A stretch of DNA of 64,000 nucleotides, taken from NCBI RefSeq assembly GCF_051020955.1, contig NC_135014.1, forward strand, positions 3,356,501-3,420,500. Direction: 5' to 3'. Origin of the DNA: Megalopta genalis (lineage: Eukaryota > Arthropoda > Insecta > Hymenoptera > Halictidae). Below, piece by piece: positions 46,951 through 57,716 of this stretch; the first letter of the stretch is position 1, and each line of letters opens with the position of its first letter. The notes beneath the pieces are model-generated. The model had not been told where the DNA came from, did no database searches, and was given only the letters and a program-made list of their open reading frames with translations. Made by a program: the position numbers and the translations under genes.

Positions 46951-47944
46951 CCCTTTGCACTCCGCTGTCCCCTCTCGTGGGACATCGTGATTCTAGCGTA
47001 TCACTCGGATGTCCCCTCTCGTGGGACATTATTGGTTTATTAGTGATTACGGGGAATTGAGTTATTTCAGCGCAACTTTTTCAGACATGGCACAAGAAAT
47101 CAAATCAAAATATAGTAAAATTACTAAGATATACAAGAAATGTCAGCGGTTTTCGATGAGAACGTGAGAGTCGTGCTCATGACGGTCCGAGCACTTCAAA
47201 GACGCCACTTGAAAAGAGCGATAAGGCAAGTTTGTAGAAGAAAGATCGGTATGCGAACATAGCACGCACTGTATAGTGAGATTTATAATCATAAAATCTG
47301 GAGGAAAAGATTTTCAAAGCTGAACCCGGTCTGGTTCGAAGCGTCGAGCGGTATAGATAGATCTAACGAGTGAGAAAATCGGAAAAGTGATTGTTCTCTT
47401 GGTAAATAAATTATTTGGTAAAAGTCTTTTTGGTAAATATCATCTTGCGAGTTAGTAATAACAATTAGAAATTTTCAACCTATGTATTTATTCATATTTT
47501 TTATTAGAACAATGGCAAAACGTTCGAACACGAATGAGTCTCATGACACAAGTAGTAGTGAAGATGAGCTCCGGATAGACGTTTATACAGATATGTTAGA
47601 AATGTTACACAGAAATGTTACTACAGATATGTAGAAGGTTTTCTTCTACAGTTAGTCCATCGTTTTGATAGCAGCGATAGTGATATCGTCCAAGCAACAA
47701 GGCGACGAGAGAAAGAGTTCGCATAGATAGCGATTACAACAACAAAAGAAAATTATAAAACAAACAATAACAAAATTATAAAAAATAAAATATTGATTGT
47801 TTTGCAAATTTCTCGGTTTCAGCCAGATTCATATAAGTCCAATATCATTGTAATATGTTAGTTAGTTCCAAACCTATACTAAATAATACGAGGGTCTGTA
47901 AATTCTCGAAAAGTGGCGTCCAGAATGGTGCGGAGTGCTAAGGG
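46951..47944 (+). mobile_element. piggyBac-like non-autonomous element, copy 2 (994 bp)
   Basis: TTAA at 46947-46950 and 47945-47948; termini CCCTTTGCACTCCG and CGGAGTGCTAAGGG. The same layout as 11811-12865, with two TGTCCC...GGGACA palindromes near the left end and the 40-codon ORF. The right part has small deletions relative to copy 1. Confidence 0.9.
47512..47634 (+). pseudogene. 40-codon ORF, copy 2, probable transposase N-terminal remnant
   Basis: Encodes the same 40 residues as 12403-12525; the two nucleotide differences seen (TCA/TCG and AGC/AGT) are synonymous. The catalytic domain is absent. Confidence 0.5.
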
Positions 47945-47948
47945 TTAA

Positions 47949-48372
47949 CACTAAACGTAATGTTGCCGTTCAAATGACCCATTTCCAATTTGTTATTTTA
48001 GCATTATTGAACTAACGAAGATACTTTTATGGAAAATGATGGATTACATTTTTTAATCCAGTATATATCTATTTATCAAAATGACCAAAGGTCGAAATAA
48101 ATGCAACCTTACAATTTTTATAAGATGAAACGAACCAGACACATTTAGTGCTCGGTACATTTATTATTACATTAAAAGTGACTAATGCGTGTTGCTCTGT
48201 AAGAACGACAGGACTGAGTTTATTTAGATCGTTCACCATGTTATAACATAAAGGTACTCGAATTAAGAAATATAGTCAATCATTTCCAATGAAAAAGTCT
48301 TTATAACTCTAGCAACTTCGAAACAACAACCTCGACAACCAATAATAACAAGTCTTTATACTTTGAGCAACA
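47949..48372. other. Unassigned AT-rich
   Basis: Nothing recognised. Confidence 0.3.
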
Positions 48373-48376
48373 TTAA

Positions 48377-48855
48377 CCCTTTCGGTACGAGCGCGCTGTC
48401 CGCCGTGACACTCCCGCTGTTCGGGGTGCCGCGCCGAAAATGCGCACATAACGCAGGGTCAGTCCACTTTTGTACGAAGATTTTCTTAAGCGTTAAGTAA
48501 TGACTGTACTTGATCCGTTTCTAAATCTTTTGTTTCCTGTAAACATTCTGTAAAGGGCCTACAATATGTTAAAATCTGTGAACAAGTTTCGAAGAAAAAT
48601 GTAACCTGAAATTTTTTTAATCAATTCAGATCAAACGACAATTATACCTGTAGCTGTTTTTTTTCGGAATCCTTGTAAGAAAAGACTTTATCCGTTTGAG
48701 TCCCAGGGATTATTCAGAAAACACGGTCGAAAAATGCCAGAATAATTTCTAATATGTCAGAAATATGGCTCACATGGATGCCAGATGTATTCGGCACTCG
48801 TCCGTATTGGTCGTCAAATGGATGCCGGATATATCCGGCGCTCGTACCGAAAGGG
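48377..48855. mobile_element. TTAA MITE, family CCCTTTCGGTACGAGC (479 bp)
   Basis: TTAA at 48373-48376 and 48856-48859. Termini CCCTTTCGGTACGAGCGC and exact complement over 16 bases. Palindrome GCCGGATATATCCGGC abuts the right terminus, with a related GCCAGATGTATTCGGC 48 bp inward. No coding capacity. Confidence 0.88.
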
Positions 48856-48893
48856 TTAAAACAAAAAAAAATATGAAAACGGTCATTTCGATT

Positions 48894-49080
48894 GGTAGAT
48901 CTAGTGTTAAAAATAAAGATTACCGTGAACGATTTCGAAGCTTCGGTAAAAACAAGTCCTCGTGTTTTTAGTAACTTTAAAATAAAAGAAGAAAGAGATC
49001 GATCAATATAATCGGTAGATTCAGTGTTAAAAATGCAGATTACTGTGAACGATTTCGAAGCTTCCGTAAGAAGAGAAAAT
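48894..49080 (+). repeat. Direct repeat, two units about 120 bp apart
   Basis: GTGAACGATTTCGAAGCTTC and flanking AGTGTTAAAAAT occur in both 48894-48960 and 49014-49080. The antisense ORF here shows the same internal duplication. Confidence 0.8.
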
Positions 49081-49993
49081 AAAGAGAACCTGCTCGTATA
49101 CGATTGCTGGGCATGTAGCAACCAGCAAGTTAGGTACTTCTCCTCTCGACAGAACTCCCGTCCGAGTCATGCTCGATGGGAAAGAGTCTCGACGGAATTA
49201 ATTACGTCGACCATCGCGCAGCCGTCGCGACGGAAACTTTCCGGCTTCGGAGCACGTTATTCCGCAGCTCGGCTCGCGCGTCTCCTGCCGAAAAATCCGC
49301 GACTCCCGTTCCCAGAGATCGACTGATATGTTAGCCGTTCCTTCTCGGAACTTCGTTTCATCCTCGGCGGCTCTGGCAACGCGTGCTCTCCCAATACCGA
49401 CGGTCCCGTACCGGACCGCCGTCGACGGAGCAAACCACGACAGAGAATAGACCCAGAGATCGACCCGTTTTCCCGTTTGACGTATCACGTGCTCACTAGG
49501 GCGAAAACGTATACACAAAAACTGCGCAAGTACAGTATCTCGGGAGCGGCAGACTCACAGCTCGTTGAGGACCACGCACATGATCCTTTTGATAGAAGGG
49601 AAACTTCGTTGTCCTTCTTGGCGAAGGTCTCGCGCTATCGTCCGTTTTCGACGCCCTACGGGAAAGAGGAAACGCGAAGGAACAAGAAAGAAGAGTCTGT
49701 CGAGATGGCGCGTTCGAGGGACGTCGGCCTCGGTTGCGTTCGTTTCTGACAGGGGAAAGCTTCGTTCTCGCTAACTTTCGCCCGTGGATAGCGTCTCCGC
49801 TTTTCGCCGGTGAACCGTCCACTTTGCGGACCAGGTCCGGCGTGATCGTTGCGAAGTCCTGGCACGCGAGGGTCGCGAGCCCTCTGCAACTTTGTTCCTT
49901 CAGCCTGGCCACCGGATGCTTCGCGAGGAAAGAACGAGTCAGCATCATTCGAACTGAAGGCCCGCGAAGATTGAGTCCTGGCATCACGGTCAC
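49081..49993. other. GC-rich island next to the candidate exon
   Basis: Highly open on both strands, including a 226-codon minus ORF (49496-50176) with no domain. If the exon at 49994-50090 is real this stretch is the start of its downstream intron. Confidence 0.35.
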
Positions 49994-50090
49994 CTCAGGA
50001 GCGACGAGCCGAACGCTGCGACCACGGTCAGAACTATGGCAGATCGCAGCTTGCTGCTGCCGCCGTGCTGCATGGCTGCTGGATTCTCGC
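49994..50090 (-). CDS. Candidate coding exon with N-terminal hydrophobic segment
   Basis: On the minus strand, an acceptor-like TTACTGTTGTTCCAG precedes position 50090. A start codon in good context (CAGCCATGC) is at 50073-50071, and the frame runs 26 codons to CTGAG-GTGACC, a possible but weak donor after 49994. The peptide begins MQHGGSSKLRS and continues AIVLTVVAAFGSSLL: a short basic stretch, then about 15 hydrophobic residues, as in a signal peptide or first membrane helix. The pattern SSKL...GSSL is reminiscent of the start of facilitative sugar transporters, where FGYN normally follows; that part is not seen, so identity is a guess. No further exon was found. Confidence 0.3.
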
Positions 50091-50325
50091 CTGGAACAAC
50101 AGTAACGACGCGTTAAGGATTCTGCTCCTGTCTCGTCGAACTTTGTTGGGCAATCTTTATTTCTGGTGCCTTCCAATTTTTCCGTGATTTCGAACCCTTC
50201 CCACTGTGACCTCTTTCGCGACTACATTAATTAACACTTCGTAATTCATTACTTCAAAACGAGATTATATAAATTGCTTGCAGAAACTGCTGATCTGCTG
50301 ATTCTCTGTCAATATTAATATTATA
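50091..50325. other. Upstream flank of the candidate exon
   Basis: Would be intron or 5' UTR if the exon is real. No TATA box or initiator is convincing. Confidence 0.3.
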
Positions 50326-51286
50326 CAGGGTGGGGAATTTTAAACAGGTCACCCGAATAACTCGCTTGTTTTTGAAGATAGGAGAAAATGCATTAGACCA
50401 AACTTACTTGGTACCGGGGGGCTCGTAATCTGGTATTACAAATTTTTCTGTAGGTGGAGGCGTCGAGGAGATACGAAGGTCAATTCTGTTTTTTTAAATG
50501 GAACAGTAAGTTTTTTTACTTACATTCTGATAGAGCGTTTCGTGGCGAATACAATGAACTATTATGAAGGTCGTTCAAGGTCACCCAAAGTGACACAGAA
50601 AAGCAAAGCTAAAATACAATAAAATGGCAAATAATCACACAAATTTGTTTATAAATCTAATCAAGAAATAACGTCATCTATTTACTTGTGTGCAATTTTT
50701 ATCGTCATAATGTAAAAGCTAAGATCAAGTCCGATGCAACGACCACAACGCTATGACCATATGACATTTAGTACGAAAAGTCCAGAAATATTTACGACAT
50801 TTCTAATCCTTCGCCGAAATGTATAAATCTCTGAATTTTTCTTCGAATTATTTTCTAAAACAGATAATTTAAAATTACCAATAATGTTTGAGGACACAGA
50901 TAAGCGTACAATGTGATCGAATGTTTGTTTATCTTTTGTGACCCGTGTCACGTAATACACACACGTGATACACAAGTATTCGAAAAGTACTCTGAGACAA
51001 TTTATTTTCTCTTGCAGTTGGCTTTGGGTGACCTTGAACGACCTTCATAATAGTTCATTGTATTCGCCTCGAAACGCTCTATCAGAATGTAAGTAAAAAA
51101 ACTTACTGTTCCATTTAAAAAAACAGAATTGACTTTTGTATCTCCTTGACGCCTCCATCCACAGAAAAATTGGTGATACCAGATTATGAGCCCCACGATA
51201 CCAAGTAAATTTGGTCTAATGCATTTTCTCGTATCTTCAAAAACAAGCGAGTTATTCAGGTGAACTGTTTAAAATGCCCCACCCTG
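50326..51286. mobile_element. 961 bp fold-back element (CAGGGTGGGG termini)
   Basis: TA at 50324-50325 and 51287-51288. Inverted arms of about 280 bp, reading from CAGGGTGGGGAATTTTAAAC inward to AAGGTCGTTCAAGGTCACCC. The unique centre (about 50606-51009) is AT-rich with no transposase. Arms differ by scattered substitutions. Confidence 0.9.
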
Positions 51287-51577
51287 TATAGGCAGCGTTT
51301 ACCCATTTTTAAGCCAATCAAATTAGCCCTTTATTTTTGAATGTGTGTTAAATTAAATTAAATAATTTCTCTGATAGGACAAGACGATTTTAATTTCTTC
51401 TATGTTTTCATTTACTGTTATTCCCAAACTTTGATAACAGATGAATCAAATTTTGTTTCGATTTACAAAAAATGTTACAAGTTTCATACTCAATTTTGAC
51501 TTCTACCCATTTATTTTCATCATAATTACACAATATTTGGAGTCTAACCATAATGTGGATATTCTATGTTACAAGTA

Positions 51578-51755
51578 GACTGCAGATTTCATGCATTTAT
51601 GACAAAATTGGATAGTTACAATTTAAAATAGCGTAAAAATTCAAAGCATTTCAGAACGTCAATGTATTACTTTTAATCTATTGAAATAATTAAACGAAAA
51701 ATGAAGTTTCTACTTGGTTTCAATTCCTTGCAATCGATGTAGAATAAAAATCCGC
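51578..51755 (-). mobile_element. GACTGCGGAT-family MITE
   Basis: TA-GACTGCAGATTTCATGCATT on the left; on the right TTGCAATCGATGTAGAATAA then AAATCCGC, lacking the last bases. Confidence 0.7.
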
Positions 51756-52951
51756 TCTCACACAGTTTTGCCTTTCACCCATTAATATTCATCATAAGTG
51801 CATACAGCAAAGTATTTATTGAATTTGAGAGCAGCTTTATACTATGCGAACAATTTCGAACAGCCGGCAGTGAAAAACACGAAAATAGCGACAGATATGG
51901 GGCACCGATAATTCCGCAGGAAACGAAATAAAAATAGTTTCATTGTTTTCGGTGCAACGAAATAGAAGAACAGAAATATCGATAGATCGGCATGCTGTTA
52001 ACGAATGTAATCATTCTAGCACGAGCCATGATTCGCTTCCACGAGAATGCGTCTCTTCGTCCGACTGCGCTGCCAGTAAATTCTAATTAAATATCGTCGG
52101 AGCTACGCTTCCGGTGCTATCATATTCCTATCGAATTATGGCCAGTGGAGTCGTTTTACGCGGAGAGAAGCTTCGATGAAATTGCTACACGCCGGCTGAA
52201 TCATTGTACACATAATCGTGACAAGAGCTAAATTCGATTGGTCATAAAAGGTGGACGATACTTCACCGTTATTCGGTCGTCGACCGTGGAATCTCTAGAT
52301 TCTCTTTCTATATTTTTCTCGCTCTGTGCCTGAACGGTTCGCGCAACGAAGCGTTCAAAGATTCAATTAAACGTGGACTGCCCTGGAAAAATTTACAACT
52401 CTGTTTACGCTCGACGCCGGTAAGCCGATTCTCACAATTAGCTCTGGATCCACAGTCCCGTTAATTGGATCCCTCGAATTCCCGTGAAATAACCCGTCGG
52501 GGACATCTTCGTTCCGACGACGGACCAGCGAACACCTATTTTCTCAACCGTCATAGAAGAATCGATTCGAAGTTGTCGTTCCACGGTCGGCCGCCGGAAC
52601 AGAAGTTCCTCGTGGAATCAGAATCACTCTTTAAAATAGAAGATCTTGCGACGAAATCGAGCGATCCGATTGAATTACTCGCCGACATAATATGGCCCCG
52701 AATTCAATAAAACGGGAATCGATAAAATATCCACCGCTTTATTGTTTCGGGACGGGGGCCCTGCTATTTCATATTCGTTCGCGTTTCTTTCGATGGCCGC
52801 GTAAAATTCGCTTAACCAGTCATTTGTCTTTCGCATGGTCTGCGAATAAAATGTTCGCTAAATAATTCAGGCGTTTGCACGCGTTATTATTTGAATTCTT
52901 ATTCGTTATCCAAGCTCTTTTAAGCGCGATGCGTAAGTATAATAGAATAAG
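51756..52951. other. AT-rich, then GC-rich island 52020-52900
   Basis: An 81-codon plus ORF (52465-52710) shows no domain. Unique-looking island; function unknown. Confidence 0.3.
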
Positions 52952-52955
52952 TTAA

Positions 52956-52992
52956 CCCTTTGCACTCCGATGTCCCCTCTCGTGGGACATAT
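52956..52992 (+). mobile_element. piggyBac-like family, lone left end
   Basis: TTAA at 52952-52955 then CCCTTTGCACTCCGATGTCC and one TGTCCC...GGGACA palindrome; then unrelated sequence. Confidence 0.75.
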
Positions 52993-53060
52993 TGATACTC
53001 TTCAATTATTCTAACTTGTCTACTGCTTTAAATTAAGCCTATTCGCTTCTGTCACAAATT

Positions 53061-53260
53061 AGTGCAGATAGTTTCTCAGCAAGATAAAAATTGTGTGTAT
53101 TAATCGCAAGATTCAAGAATTACATACACATTCATTTTTCATTGTAATAATTGTAATACGTCGAAGAGGATTCAGCAGAATTTGTAAATTCCTTAGTTGT
53201 CTTTTACTGTTTCGCATTCGAACTAACCATTCTCCTCATAAATGTATAAAATTCGCAGTC
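53061..53260. mobile_element. GACTGCGGAT-family MITE
   Basis: Right end ATGTATAAAATTCGCAGTC-TA; left end decayed (TAGTGCAGATAGTTTC). Upstream 53000-53060 carries a reversed interior block of the same family. Confidence 0.65.
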
Positions 53261-53354
53261 TAGTTATAACTGACTTGTATAGGTGCGAACATTGGGTATA
53301 ACGATCAGCTGAGAGATGGTAATTAGATTATTAAAACCATCGAAATATGATTAA

Positions 53355-53419
53355 CACTTTGCACTCCGCTGTCCCATCTCGTGGGACATCGTAATTCTAG
53401 CATATCACTCGGATGTCCT
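53355..53419 (+). mobile_element. piggyBac-like family, lone left end
   Basis: TTAA at 53351-53354, then CACTTTGCACTCCGCTGTCC through ATATCACTCGGATGTCC; the second palindrome is cut off after GTCC. Confidence 0.75.
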
Positions 53420-53592
53420 TACAACAAACATACTTCTCCTACGATTTAAGTTAAAATGCTCGTGAAACATATTTATAAATTTCGTACATTTTAGTACAAT
53501 CGTAGAACAACTTGTCGAAAGAAACTGCACCCAGTGCGATCGATGAAACGCATACAATATCGATCTTAAAAGTAGATCGACGCAGCTATTAA

Positions 53593-53832
53593 CCCTTTGC
53601 ACTCGAAGCCGTTTTAACTGTAAATCTAAATTAATTTTTCTGACTTATGGTGTTTCCATTTTATATGACAAAGTGCATTTTATACGTATGAAATTTATAG
53701 TCTCGCGACTCGTACAACAGTTAGACTTTTAACAATTTTTTTACGTCTACACTTTTATAATGTAAAAGTTATCTTGAAACGCGATGCAACAATTTTAATG
53801 CTGCCTCAGAGTCACCACTCGAGTGCAAAGCG
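53593..53832 (+). mobile_element. TTAA MITE, family CCCTTTGCACTCGA (240 bp)
   Basis: TTAA at 53589-53592 and 53833-53836. Termini CCCTTTGCACTCGA and TCGAGTGCAAAGCG. AGAGTCACCACTCGAGTGCA at the right matches the partial copies at 23138 and 45431. Confidence 0.85.
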
Positions 53833-53876
53833 TTAAGCGGTTAAACAATACATGGCTCTCATTCGTTCAAACTTAA

Positions 53877-54105
53877 CCCTTTGCACTCCGCTGTCCCCTC
53901 TCGTGGGACATCGTAATTCTAGCATATCACTCGGATGTCCCCTCTCGTGGGACATTCAAGTTTATTAGTGATTTCAGACATGCATGTTTCCCTGAAGTTT
54001 TCTCTTGTAATGGCAGAAGAAATCAAATCAAAATATAGTAAAATTACTAAGATATATATATATATTAGTTCCAAAACCATACTAAATAATACGAGGGAGT
54101 CTTCA
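53877..54105 (+). mobile_element. piggyBac-like element, deleted and right-truncated copy
   Basis: TTAA at 53873-53876, then the family left end with both palindromes, the GAAATCAAATCAAAATATAG block, then a jump at a (TA)n to AGTTCCAAAACCATACTAAA, which in copy 1 lies about 700 bp further on. The right terminus is missing. Confidence 0.8.
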
Positions 54106-54135
54106 CTTGCGCCATTTAAACGAACATTATTGCTA

Positions 54136-54326
54136 GACCGTGTATTTTATGCGTTTACAGCAAAATTGGATAATTGCAATTCAAAATAGTGGACACATCG
54201 AGAGAATTTAGAAATATCAACGTATTATTTTCAACCTATAAAGTTATTGAAGAAAGGAAGAACTGATAGTTGGTTTACATTTCTTGCAATTGATGGAATT
54301 TTTATTTTTCGTACAAATCTGCAGTC
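54136..54326 (-). mobile_element. GACTGCGGAT-family MITE
   Basis: TA-GACCGTGTATTTTATGCGTT on the left, CGTACAAATCTGCAGTC-TA on the right; interior AACGTATTATTTTCAACCTA. Confidence 0.8.
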
Positions 54327-54409
54327 TAATTAGATCCGCAGAGTAATAATTATTACATTATGTCTAACAGAATTCAGAAATTTCTTTCTCGTGAAATCTG
54401 CCATAACTA

Positions 54410-54606
54410 GACTAACGGATCTTTGTGCAAAATCTCATTTCCATATGTTTGCTTACGAAAATTCCAATTAAAGAAACCTTCCCTTCCTCGACTAAACGAT
54501 TACTCATTGTGAAAAGAAAATTAAAATGCTACGTTAACTCATACGTTTTTCTGGGAATTGAAAATCTTATATATGCGATAAATGCATAAAGATCCGCTGT
54601 TGAGTC
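54410..54606. mobile_element. GACTGCGGAT-family MITE
   Basis: TA-GACTAACGGATCTTTGTGCA and ATGCATAAAGATCCGCTG...AGTC. Same subfamily as 9313-9511. Confidence 0.8.
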
Positions 54607-56682
54607 ATAACAAACTAACTAAAACTTATAACGAATAAATCAATTATAAATCGAAAAGAAGAAATTCCAAAGAAAGAAATCAATGAATACATCTAAAAGA
54701 GCGAAGTTGTTCAGAAAAATCAAGTCGCATATTTCTCATGAAATAAGCTTAGTTAATCCGGCGACTTCGGATCGATATATTAAAAGTCGTTCGCGAAGAT
54801 GAAGACGGCGACACATAGAGTGCGCTTCTAATCCCGCCGCTGTCATTACTCGCCTCTGTTACCGCAATCTCGAAATCCAACGACCGCTAATTTCCGCGTT
54901 CTGATTTTTAATGGAAGCTAACGACGTTTCCGCATCGTAACGAGGTTCCAGGTTAATTTACCCCCGATGTTTGACGTTAATTTCAATCGTGTCGCCTTAC
55001 ATACAATTATACCGGCGAAATCGAATTAAGGGGGACTCCGGCCGGCGGAGGAAGATTACGGATTAGGGAAAAACTAAGAACCGTACATTAATCCGGCCTT
55101 GGTCCGGGTTTTATGATGTTTTTCTATCTCTTTCTCGGGGCGTCGTTCATCATACTCGCGTGCCTCCGCTATTCCCGTTGGCCCCCTTTCTCGCCTCTTT
55201 TTGCCTCTGTAATTTCCTTAATTGCTGATCCGTACTCGATTCTCACGACCGTAGACCTCGCGCACCCTCCAGCCGCCACGAGCGCTCGATTTTCTACCGA
55301 ATTTTTCTTCGATTCGTTTTTCGTCTCTCGGAAAGCACGAAATTGATATCAGAACACACTCGACTAATTGATATCGGCACGAGTCTTCTCACGCAGTTAT
55401 AGAAATAATGCGACTATGCTTTTCCTATTTCAGTTTCTCTAGTATACGAATTTTACAGTTGTAATTTCTATCTTTTGTATTTAGTCTGAAAATATGAACT
55501 GACAAATATGTGACAAATTTTTTTTAGCCTTTTCTATAGTAATAAGCTTACAACTGTTCGAAATTGCAACTGGTATTTTTGTTGTCTTATCAGTTATACA
55601 TTCTGTGTACTTTATTTATCTTGGTCACTTTAACATCTTCGTTACTTTTTCAGATACAAATGTTTCACTTCTAACATTGTCTTAAAATGTTCAGTCCGTT
55701 CCCGATAAATTTATCAATTCTTAATAAATAATATTAATTGAGTACTTGGAAAGATGTATTTTCAAGAAATAACGCGTGCTCCAACGCTATATCATGCAGA
55801 GACATCGTCTGCAAGCTTCGATCTTTAAAATGGGTCCAAGTTTATCGATGTACCATGTGTCTCTATTATATCGCAATATTTGAAATATTTTATTGAAATT
55901 GTTTCGAAAATTGCTGTAGTGAAACATTGTATTTTAGAAAAGTTTTAACACTTTTGTCGCAATCTTTCATTCTAAGATATTAAATAGACTGAAGCCCAAA
56001 ATAACAACAACATCAGAAGAATCTAACAACATAGCCGTATTGCTTCGAAACGATTGATATCATTAAAAGGAACTATACGTTGCAAAATCAGCTCTTGTTT
56101 CTCAGAATTAATGCACATGATTTTCGTTTTGCATAAAATCTATTGAGTTCTTCGTAAAGTACTTTCGTCTCAAACAAATTTCGTTCTGCAAGGATCTTAA
56201 ATAACCACTTTAATGAGCGTAATGCCAATAATGCTAACAGCTACTAGAAAAGATAAAAATAAAAAGGAAAACAAAAGAGAAGATAAAAAGACATTGAAAG
56301 AACGTTTTTGGTTTTCTCGTGAAAGAACGAAATTACATTTCGAACAAGCTGATATAATAATAATTTAAGGAGCAAGAGCAATAAACGAATTCGTAAGACG
56401 ACCTAACATTTCTTTGAAAACATTTCCATTCGACGTTTCCCAGTCTCCGACGTTTTCTAAAGCGAGTAATGAGGTTAGCGTAATTAATATCATTAAGCGG
56501 GTATTAGTGTCACTAATTCGCAGCAGAATGAGAAAGGAAGCAATTCCTCGGGGGAAGCGAAGCGAGCGGAAGCCGGGAAAGCAAGACGGCGTTTTCCTCA
56601 AATTCTTATTGCTTGGTCCACGAAACTGTGCCGTTCCCGATGGCTCCACGAGTTTGCAGTTTGAGTGTTGACCAGTGTGGCT
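54607..56682. other. Unassigned; GC-rich islands 54790-55360 and 56400-56680
   Basis: No exon defended. A 77-codon plus ORF (55113-55346) starts with hydrophobic MMFFYLFLGASFIILACLR, but nothing supports it as a gene. Confidence 0.3.
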
Positions 56683-56803
56683 AAGAAAATAAGTTCCACA
56701 AGAAGTGGAAAACGTGACGTATGCGCCGAAAGGTACTCAAAATCGGGAAATTAGAAGTTCCCGAAGTCATTTGAAGTAACTTTTCCCGTTTACGAATTAT
56801 TAA

Positions 56804-57368
56804 CCTTTTAGGTACGGCTGAATTCTGCGCGAGGCTATTTCTCTGGGCGGCAGAGTCTGATATGTACTGTACAGGGTGTCCCAAAAATGTTTCGCAATCC
56901 GAAAGTGGAGGATTCCTCGGGCCATTTGAAGCAACTTTTTCCTTTACAAAAATGTTCTCCGAGGCACCGTTAACGAGTTATTAACGAAAAACAGTGACCA
57001 ATGAGAGGCGAGCTCGGCTGGCGCGAGGCGATCGAGCCAATGAGCGGAACTGGGCTTCGCGCGCTGGTTGGCTGGGCCGCCTCGCGTCAGCCGTACTCGA
57101 TTCTTATTGGTCACTGTTTTTCGTTAATAACTCGTTAACGGTGCCTCGGAGAACATTTTTGTAAAGGAAGAAGTTGCTTCAAATGATCCGAGGAACCCGC
57201 CATTTCCAGATTGCGAGACATTTTTGGGACACCCTGTAGACTGTTGTAAATCGATGCGAAGACAAAAGAAGTGTGAAACAATACATACGAAGACGATTAT
57301 TTGATTCCAACGATGAGCGAGTGAGTTACTAGAGCAAGCCACTATAGCGGCGCGTCGTGCCTAAAAGG
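56804..57368 (-). mobile_element. Composite TTAA element, family CCTTTTAGG, second copy
   Basis: TTAA at 56800-56803 and 57369-57372; termini CCTTTTAGGTACGGC and complement of CCTTTTAGGCACGAC. The palindrome GCCACTATAGCGGC has one mismatch here. Contains hairpin copy D at the same internal TA as the copy at 34373. Confidence 0.88.
56872..57236. mobile_element. 365 bp hairpin MITE, copy D
   Basis: CAGGGTGTCCCAAAAATG termini, TA on both sides, central loop in the same orientation as copy B. Confidence 0.9.
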
Positions 57369-57716
57369 TTAATGAAAAACAGTGAACAATGAGAGACGAG
57401 ATCTGCTTATGCGAGGCGGCCGAACCAATGAGCGGAACTGGATTTCGTTCGCTCGTTGGCCCGGCTGCCTTGCGCCAGCCGAACTCGCTTCTCATTGGTC
57501 ACTATTTTTCGTTAATAACTCGCAAACAAAGCTGCTGGTTGCATTTGCGCCAAGGGAAAAGTTATTTCAAATAACTTCAGGAACCCCTCATTTCCCGATT
57601 TTGAGGAACTTTTAGGATACGCTGTATAACGTTCACGCGGTAAATGCGCCACGTCGCCGTGCGGGACTCCCTCGCATGCGTCGCCTGCCCCCACTCCTTG
57701 CGTAACTTATTTTCTG

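Larger units (their letters stand above)
56683..57716. mobile_element. Nested stack of fold-back and TTAA elements
   Basis: Outermost arms: AAGAAAATAAGTTCCACAAG at 56683 and, as complement, CAGAAAATAAGTTACGCAAG ending near 57716, matching the arms of 31530-31911. Inside is a diverged relative of the CAGGGTGTCCC hairpin (about 56735-57628), split by the TTAA composite at 56804-57368, which itself holds hairpin copy D. The outermost level is the least certain. Confidence 0.7.

Noticed and set aside
49496..50176. 226-codon minus-strand ORF, the longest in the window
   Set aside because: GC-rich sequence open on both strands, no domain, odd composition. Only the short exon candidate inside it has other support.
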